From Ardenticatenaceae bacterium (GTDB lineage: Bacteria > Chloroflexota > Anaerolineae > Promineifilales > Promineifilaceae), in assembly GCA_020634375.1 (NCBI GenBank), contig JACKBX010000009.1, positions 266,526 to 330,525 on the forward strand: a stretch of DNA of 64,000 nt. Direction: 5' to 3'. The translations under genes and the position numbers were made by a program. Positions 59,083 to 64,000 of this stretch are shown in pieces; position 1 is the stretch's first letter, and every line of letters begins with the position of its first letter. The notes beneath the pieces were generated by a model, which made no database searches, had not been told where the DNA came from, and was given only the letters and a program-made list of their open reading frames with translations.

Positions 59083-59660
59083 CTGCAACCGATCCACTCA
59101 TCCCCCTCCTGGCGCCAATCCAAGCCTTACAAAGCTTGATTGAACAATTCAATAATCAGGGCATCATTATTGGCGGCGTGGCTGCCAGTATTTTGGGTAA
59201 ACCCCGCTTGACTGCCGATGCGGATGCAATGCTGCTGCTATCAGTTGAGGATGTTGCAGAATTATTAACGGCAGCACAAGAAAAAGGCTTGAGTCCTCGT
59301 TTGCCTGATGTCGAAGCGTTTGCTCGCCGTAGTCGGGTGGTGCTCCTTCGTCATGAAAAAAGTGGTATTGACGTGGATATTTCGCTTGGACTGCTTCCAT
59401 TTGAAATTGAAGCAGTTGAACGCAGCCAAGAATATGATATAGGCTCGTTTCAAGTTCGTTTACCAGCGCCAGAAGATTTGATCATTTTGAAAGCAGTTGC
59501 GCATCGCCCCAAGGATATGTTGGATATTGAGGCCGTGATTGCGGTTCAGGACGAATTAGATTTTGGTCGCATTCGATTTTGGGTGCAGCAATTTGCGGAA
59601 GCTCTTGAAATGCCTGAATTGTGGACTGAACTTGAGGCCATCATAACAAAAGTGAAATAG
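59079..59660 (+). CDS. Nucleotidyltransferase (AbiEii/DUF6036-like), toxin-antitoxin candidate
   Basis: This 193-aa protein has the nucleotidyltransferase pattern IIIGGVAASILGKPRLTADADAM, the GG-V-A loop followed by acidic residues, and a later DVDISLGLLPFE acidic segment that would complete the metal site. VRLPAPEDLIILKAVAHRPKD-LDIEAV matches the C-terminal helix of AbiEii/DUF6036-type enzymes. In AbiE the homologue is a toxin that modifies tRNA; others are antitoxins. GTG 59079 overlaps the small gene before it. A terminator follows. Confidence 0.82.
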   Translation: MTATDPLIPLLAPIQALQSLIEQFNNQGIIIGGVAASILGKPRLTADADAMLLLSVEDVAELLTAAQEKGLSPRLPDVEAFARRSRVVLLRHEKSGIDVDISLGLLPFEIEAVERSQEYDIGSFQVRLPAPEDLIILKAVAHRPKDMLDIEAVIAVQDELDFGRIRFWVQQFAEALEMPELWTELEAIITKVK

Positions 59661-59696
59661 CATTCCGTCAGTACATATAATCAGGAAGATGTTGTG

Positions 59697-59725
59697 AGAC
59701 CCTGTAAACAGCAGGGTCTTTTTTT
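59697..59725 (+). terminator. Rho-independent terminator
   Basis: AGACCCTG (59697-59704) pairs with CAGGGTCT (59712-59719), followed by a T-run to 59725. It ends the nucleotidyltransferase transcript 14 bases before the thioredoxin ATG. Confidence 0.85.
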
Positions 59726-59738
59726 GAAGGGAAATGAA

Positions 59739-60125
59739 ATGATTGTTGAGATTGGCTCAGACACGTTTGAGTGCGAGGTTTTAGAGGCCGAAATGCCGGT
59801 GGTGGTGGATGTGTGGGCGCCCTGGTGCGGGCCGTGCCGGATACAAGCGCCGATTTTTGCGGAAGCGGCGCAGCAGTTTGCAGGTGAGGCTTTGTTTGTG
59901 AAGCTGAATGCAGATGAGAATCAGGATTTGGTACGGCGGTATAAGATTATGGGGATTCCGACGATGTTGTTTTTCAGACACGGCCGTCTCGTGGAACGTA
60001 AAACCGGCGTCCAGTCAAAAGAAGCCATCGCCAAACGCCTGGAACCACTGTTGACTATGTTGCCGGAACAGGCGGAAAAACAAGAGATAACGGGATTGTT
60101 TCGTTGGCCTTTTCGCAGGCGATAG
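59739..60125 (+). CDS. Thioredoxin-like protein with C-terminal extension
   Basis: This 128-aa thioredoxin carries the redox motif Cys30-Gly-Pro-Cys33 in VWAPWCGPC and cis-Pro in GIPTMLFF. About 20 residues follow the usual end and finish in a basic tail (RWPFRRR). The RBS GAAGGGAA is before ATG 59739. It is followed nine bases later by a histidine-phosphatase gene, so the two share a transcript. Confidence 0.92.
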   Translation: MIVEIGSDTFECEVLEAEMPVVVDVWAPWCGPCRIQAPIFAEAAQQFAGEALFVKLNADENQDLVRRYKIMGIPTMLFFRHGRLVERKTGVQSKEAIAKRLEPLLTMLPEQAEKQEITGLFRWPFRRR

Positions 60126-60133
60126 GGGGAGTT

Positions 60134-60784
60134 GTGTCTAAAGTCTGGTTAATCCGACATGGCGAGAGCGTTTCCAACGCGAATTTGCCTACTAGCGATC
60201 CTGCACAGTCTGCGCTGACAGAGAAAGGCTTTTTTCAGGCAGAGCAGATAGTGAGTGCTTTTACGGATCGGCCCGATTTAGTCGTGGTCTCTCCTTATTT
60301 GCGGGCGCGGCAAACGGCTGTGCCCACCATCAACCACTTTACCCCTGTCCCTGTCGCAGAGTGGCCTGTCCACGAATTCACATACCTTGCCCCGTCTCGC
60401 TATAACGGGACAACTGGCGTAGACCGCGCCCCCTACGCCCACGCTTACTGGCAGCAGAATGACCCGACTTATAAGGATAAAGGTGAGGGGGAATCCTTTG
60501 CTGAGTTACTGGAACGGGTGTGGGCTTTTGTCGCGCAGTTGCGCAAGCACCCTGCCCCGTTCCTGGCAGTCTTTAGTCACGGCATGTTTTTGCGGGCGTT
60601 CTTTTGGGTGATGTTAGTGAACGCGACCCAGGCGACACCGGAGATGATGCAGCGATATGGCCGTTACCTACAATCCGTGTGGATGCCCAACGCCGCCATC
60701 TGCAAAGTACACATTGCAGATGACGGCGTTTATTTCACCGGATTTGACACCGCTCATTTGAACAGGGCGAATCAATCTTCGTGA
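60134..60784 (+). CDS. Histidine phosphatase family protein
   Basis: This 216-aa enzyme has the catalytic RHGES (phospho-His9), VVVSPYLRARQTA, and the late catalytic His in AVFSHGMFLRAFF, typical of phosphoglycerate-mutase-like phosphatases. The substrate is unknown. GTG 60134 is chosen since AGGGGGA lies just upstream; a longer frame would overlap thioredoxin. Its 3' end overlaps the small convergent gene by 13 bases. Confidence 0.9.
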   Translation: MSKVWLIRHGESVSNANLPTSDPAQSALTEKGFFQAEQIVSAFTDRPDLVVVSPYLRARQTAVPTINHFTPVPVAEWPVHEFTYLAPSRYNGTTGVDRAPYAHAYWQQNDPTYKDKGEGESFAELLERVWAFVAQLRKHPAPFLAVFSHGMFLRAFFWVMLVNATQATPEMMQRYGRYLQSVWMPNAAICKVHIADDGVYFTGFDTAHLNRANQSS

Positions 60785-60966
60785 TCTGCCGGTTCCAATT
60801 GCTCCGCATTCGCCAACTTGCCCACCAACTGCTGTGGCTTATGAATAAGCACCGGCAAACACTGCGAACAAATCCATGCTGCTTGTCCCATGTAGCGCAG
60901 AGAAACCAGCGGCGCTTCTGTTTCTGGGCGGTTGCAATTCAAACAGTGTAATGAGTCGGCCATCAT
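60772..60966 (-). CDS. Small zinc-ribbon-like protein
   Basis: This 64-aa protein has two cysteine pairs, LHCLNCNRPE and WICSQCLPVL, with spacing fit for a zinc ribbon. ATG 60966 and ATG 60963 overlap the stop of the M3 peptidase gene (ATGATGG), so it is coupled to it. Function is unknown; the pairing with the peptidase suggests a partner or a structural Zn protein. Confidence 0.6.
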   Translation of the reverse strand: MMADSLHCLNCNRPETEAPLVSLRYMGQAAWICSQCLPVLIHKPQQLVGKLANAEQLEPADHED

Positions 60967-62750
60967 GCCTCCGCGTCTGCTTCCATGTCTGCAATAAACT
61001 GTTCAAATAAATCCAGCCCTTCGTGCCAGAAATTCGGGTCTTGCAAATCCACACCCAACGGAGCCAGAATCTTGTGCGGCCAATCGGAGCCGCCCGCACT
61101 CAGTACATCCATGTAGCGATCAGCAAATCCTTCTGGCTGCTGCTTGTAGTGGGCATATAAGGCCCACACCAGCAGTTCGCCAAACGCATACCCGTACACG
61201 TAGCCGTGCATGGAAATGAAATGGGAGATCGGCATCCACCATGTCTTGTAATCATCACGGATGGTTAGGCTGTCGCCGAAGAGCGCACGTTGTGTTTCCA
61301 GCCAAAGCTCATTGAATTGTGTTGTATCTAGCTCGCCTTGCTCGCGGCGGGCCGTGTGAATAGCGTGTTCAAAGCGGTTGAGCGCAATTTGCCGCTCAAC
61401 CGTGGCGAAGGTTTCGGCCATTTTGCGCATGCGCATGGCCAGGCGCTGCGCCGGGTCTGGTTGCTGCTGAATGAGGTAGTCAAAAACGAGCATTTCGCCA
61501 AAGGTGGAGGCCATTTCAGCGGTGGTGATGGGCGTGTTGGCTTGTAGTTCGCCTTGCTGCTGCGCTAGATAGCCGTGAATGCCATGTCCCAATTCATGGG
61601 CCAGGGTCATCACTTGCCCCATTTCGCCGTTGAAGTTCATGAAGACGTAGGGGTGTTTTTCGGTTGTGGTGCTTTGGCAGTAGGCGCCGCCCATTTTGCC
61701 AACCTGGGTGGGGGCATCAATCCAGTTGTTGTCAAAAAATTTGCGGGCGATGTCGGCCATGCGCGGGTCGAATTGGCCGAAGGCTTGCAGCACGATGTCA
61801 CGCGCAGCACCCCAGGTGACTTTGGGTTCTTCGCCGCCGATGGGAGCGTAGCGGTCGTAGTCGAAGAGTTCGTCATAACCGAGTTGTTTTTGCAGCAGGC
61901 GATAGTAGCGAGCAACGATGTCGTAACGGTCGGTAACGGCCGTTACCAACGCCTCCACCGTTTCATCTGCAACCTGGTTTGCCAGGTTCCGCGCCGTAAT
62001 CCAGGAGGCGTAGCCACGCATTTTGTCTTTAGATGACTTGTCCAGCAGCACCATGTTGTAGATGTAGGTGAAGGTATGGCTGTTGGCATTGAAAACGGCC
62101 GTAAACGCATCTGCCGCTTTTTGACGAACATCTCGGTCCGGGCTAAAGAGCAGCTCTGCATTTTCCGCATAAGTCAACTCCTTGCCGTCTACCGTGTATG
62201 TCAGCTTACTCGTTACCTCATCAAAAAAGCGATACCAGCCTTGGCTACCCGTCAGCGACAATTGGCTGATTACCTTTTCCTCTGGTTCCGAGAGTGTGTA
62301 CGGCTGCAACAGCCGCTGCTGCTTCAGGTAATGGCTGTATCGTGCCAATGCCGGGGCATCTGCAAGCTGCGCAGTTGCTTCGGGAGCGTTGGCCCATTCC
62401 AGTTCAAAAAACAGCACAAGCTGCTCAATTTCTGTGCTATGGGCATCTTTGCGGGCCATGAGTTTGCCCAATTCCGGGTTTTGCGTGTCCACCGACCAGG
62501 CTAGAAAAGCATAAGTGCCAATCTGGTAGAGCAGGCGCAAAATGGCCTCGAATTCAGCTAACGCCTGCGCCAGTTCGGCTGCGCTGAGGCTGGCAACTTT
62601 GCCCCGATAGCGGTCGGCAAATGCGGCTGCCAATTCGCGTGCTTTGTCCATGTCGTTTGTCAGTTGGGGGTCATCGGGGCTGCTGTATAGGTCGCTGAGA
62701 TCCCAGCGAACGGTTTCTGCACCGGTTTGTGGGGTTTCTGTTGGGGTCAT
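60963..62750 (-). CDS. M3-family oligoendopeptidase (PepF-like)
   Basis: This 595-aa zinc peptidase cleaves short peptides in the cytoplasm. The metal motif is His385-Glu386-L-G-His389 in TLAHELGHGIHGYLA, and the upstream YCQSTTTEKHPYVFMNFNG is the PepF/M3B substrate region. The N-terminal half is helical as in the family. ATG 62750 is chosen because AAGGAA lies six bases upstream and the result begins in the usual place; the in-frame extension to 62813 is not conserved in style. Stop overlaps the small zinc-ribbon gene. Confidence 0.95.
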   Translation of the reverse strand: MTPTETPQTGAETVRWDLSDLYSSPDDPQLTNDMDKARELAAAFADRYRGKVASLSAAELAQALAEFEAILRLLYQIGTYAFLAWSVDTQNPELGKLMARKDAHSTEIEQLVLFFELEWANAPEATAQLADAPALARYSHYLKQQRLLQPYTLSEPEEKVISQLSLTGSQGWYRFFDEVTSKLTYTVDGKELTYAENAELLFSPDRDVRQKAADAFTAVFNANSHTFTYIYNMVLLDKSSKDKMRGYASWITARNLANQVADETVEALVTAVTDRYDIVARYYRLLQKQLGYDELFDYDRYAPIGGEEPKVTWGAARDIVLQAFGQFDPRMADIARKFFDNNWIDAPTQVGKMGGAYCQSTTTEKHPYVFMNFNGEMGQVMTLAHELGHGIHGYLAQQQGELQANTPITTAEMASTFGEMLVFDYLIQQQPDPAQRLAMRMRKMAETFATVERQIALNRFEHAIHTARREQGELDTTQFNELWLETQRALFGDSLTIRDDYKTWWMPISHFISMHGYVYGYAFGELLVWALYAHYKQQPEGFADRYMDVLSAGGSDWPHKILAPLGVDLQDPNFWHEGLDLFEQFIADMEADAEA

Positions 62751-62802
62751 GTTTATTCCTTTTGCCATGGGGACACTGGCATTTTGAGTTTCTTTTGTAA
62801 AA

Positions 62803-62823
62803 GAGCGAGCCACCGGCTCGCTC
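62803..62823 (-). terminator. Terminator after the MFS transporter gene
   Basis: GAGCGAGCC (62803-62811) and GGCTCGCTC (62815-62823) form a nine-base stem with a three-base loop; on the minus strand TTTT follows. It ends the MFS gene, whose stop is at 62911. Confidence 0.7.
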
Positions 62824-62910
62824 CTCGCCCTCGCTGAAATTAGATGCTTGTCTACTATGCAGGATTTTTAGCGATTGTGTGTATTTTGTCAAGCAAATTG
62901 CACAATGGAT

Positions 62911-64000
62911 TTAATGGGCGCTTTTGCCACGTGCCAGCCCAGGAACGGCCGTTTCCTCCCGACCCGGCTTCACTTGAGACAAAGCCAGCAGCAGCAAAAT
63001 CCCCATCAACGCCCCGCCCGCCAGGAAGGGAGCCGTAGACCCCAAGCCCTGAAAAAGCGCCCCGCCAATTAAGGGGGCCAGGGCATTTGCCCCACTCAGA
63101 AACGCCGACGAAATGCCCAACATCCCGCCAACTTCCCCAGGTTGCACGCGTTTAGTAATCAGGCTGTTAATAGCCGGTTGCAAAATGCCACCGCCAATCC
63201 CCGCGGGAATCATCGCCGCTAACAGCCAGATTAATCCCCACCAACCCTTGTCATCTTCCGTTGGCAAGTCAATAGAGGTGGCCTGTGTGGATGAAGTCTC
63301 TGCCTGATTACTGTCGGTGTTTAATTCGGCCGTTAACTCCGCTTGAGAGTACCAGGCGACGGGTTGTCGCGGCGTCACGGAAATGAATGTTAACCCGACT
63401 GCTAACAGCGCCAGCCCACCAAAGATGAGCTTGCGGTCGCCGTATTTACGGCTCCACATACCAATTAATCCGCCCTGCACCGCGACCACAATCACGCCGA
63501 CAAAGACAAAGACCACCGCATTCCCTGACGCATTCAGCCCCAACCGTGACAGTGTAAACAGCGATAAGAGTTGTTCAAAACCGCCAAAGGCAATTTGTTG
63601 GGCAAACATGAGCAGCAGCAAAATACCCACAGCCGGGTGGCGCAGCGCTTGAAACATGGCGTTCAGGGATAGGGTTGTCTTCTTGCTGTGATGGCCGCGT
63701 TGCTCTTCGGGAAGCGTTTCTTCAAACCAGAAAATAGTTAGCAAAATAGAGAGCAGGGAGAAGATTGCGGCAGCAAAGGCGGGTATGCGGTAATTGTTAT
63801 TGCTGACTGCCAAAGAGACGAAAGCGATGACCGGCCCAATGATAAATCCCAGCCCAAAGGCAGCGCCAATGAGGCCAAGTCCCTGCGTACGCGTCTTTTC
63901 GGTGGTGCTGTCGCTGATGGCGGCCTGGGCGGTGGCGATGTTGGCCCCGGAGATGCCATCAATCAGGCGGGAGATGAAGAGCAGGGGCAGGGTGTTCACC
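62911..64000 (-). CDS. MFS drug/metabolite transporter, 5' end cut by the window
   Basis: This is at least 362 aa of a TetA-like major facilitator with most of its helices, and the reading frame is open to the window's end, so the true start lies outside. The visible part begins in helix 4 (LLFISRLIDGISGANIATAQAAISD) and holds the MFS motif region GLIGAAFGLGFIIGPVIAF (helix 5), a long central loop with acidic residues (EEQRGHHSK), and about seven more helices. A hydrophilic insert near the middle (TDSNQAETSSTQATSIDLPTEDD, split in function) is unusual. Substrate is unknown. Confidence 0.9.
   Translation of the reverse strand, partial: VNTLPLLFISRLIDGISGANIATAQAAISDSTTEKTRTQGLGLIGAAFGLGFIIGPVIAFVSLAVSNNNYRIPAFAAAIFSLLSILLTIFWFEETLPEEQRGHHSKKTTLSLNAMFQALRHPAVGILLLLMFAQQIAFGGFEQLLSLFTLSRLGLNASGNAVVFVFVGVIVVAVQGGLIGMWSRKYGDRKLIFGGLALLAVGLTFISVTPRQPVAWYSQAELTAELNTDSNQAETSSTQATSIDLPTEDDKGWWGLIWLLAAMIPAGIGGGILQPAINSLITKRVQPGEVGGMLGISSAFLSGANALAPLIGGALFQGLGSTAPFLAGGALMGILLLLALSQVKPGREETAVPGLARGKSAH

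Noticed and set aside
1..64000. tRNA, rRNA, IS elements, prophage or attachment sites
   Set aside because: No T-loop consensus in a cloverleaf setting, no transposase or integrase motif, and no flanking direct repeats were seen.

Overview
The window looks like a chromosomal segment of a bacterium of the Chloroflexota, probably Anaerolineae-like. This is inferred from style and not proven: many multi-GAF sensor proteins, lipoproteins with Thr/Pro/Ser-rich linkers, an exported protein ending in a YLPxxLK-type tail, a gatCAB pathway, and mixed G+C. I see no rRNA, tRNA, CRISPR array, insertion sequence or prophage. About 48 protein genes account for most of the sequence. One base-level signature runs through it: the palindrome ACGGCCGT, often as AACGGCCGTT, occurs about 80 times by eye, mostly inside genes, where roughly one copy would be expected.

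Layout. 0.1-2.7 kb (+): polar amino-acid ABC transporter. 2.8-6.0 kb (+): an unknown 389-aa protein followed by a CHAT caspase-like protease with a death-like adaptor domain, a candidate defence or cell-death pair. 6.0-8.0 kb (+): PD-(D/E)XK Fe-S nuclease and a THUMP-like methyltransferase. 8.06-34.7 kb (-): one tightly packed nine-gene run of giant sensors. In transcription order it holds a Cache/HAMP/GAF membrane protein, an orphan sugar-type binding lipoprotein, a four-helix-bundle/HAMP/GAF protein, three polytopic multi-GAF/PAS proteins, a 2296-aa Cache/HAMP/4 PAS/7 GAF protein, one soluble five-GAF histidine kinase, and one single-domain response regulator. Six of the sensors have no recognisable output domain and share a C-terminal half-GAF-like module. 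The lone kinase and receiver are the only visible outlet. This is the best candidate for an undescribed system.

34.7-48.7 kb: housekeeping genes with accessory modules between them. gatB, gatA and gatC are scattered on the minus strand, with a TumE/TumA-like pair next to gatB and a RelE/HigB-HigA-like pair plus a SanA/YdcF gene between gatC and gatA. Between them lie an exported protein, a lipoprotein hydrolase, an Rrf2-regulator cluster with palindromic operators, an aminotransferase, a sugar nucleotidyltransferase and a PH-domain protein. 48.8-53.5 kb: lipoprotein, peptide deformylase, a cyclic-nucleotide-binding/double-PH membrane protein, and an M50-like/TPR protease. 53.7-58.8 kb (+): complete BMP-type nucleoside ABC importer. 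58.8-60.8 kb (+): a small protein plus nucleotidyltransferase pair driven by an apparently leaderless promoter, then thioredoxin and a histidine phosphatase. 60.8-64 kb (-): small zinc-ribbon protein, M3 oligoendopeptidase, and an MFS transporter cut by the window edge.

How the genes may work together (inference): the sensor run could assemble into a membrane-anchored array that collects periplasmic ligand, membrane and cytoplasmic GAF/PAS signals into a single phosphorylation decision. The transporters, Gat enzymes, deformylase and peptidases are ordinary metabolism. All residue boundaries of domains are estimates made by eye.
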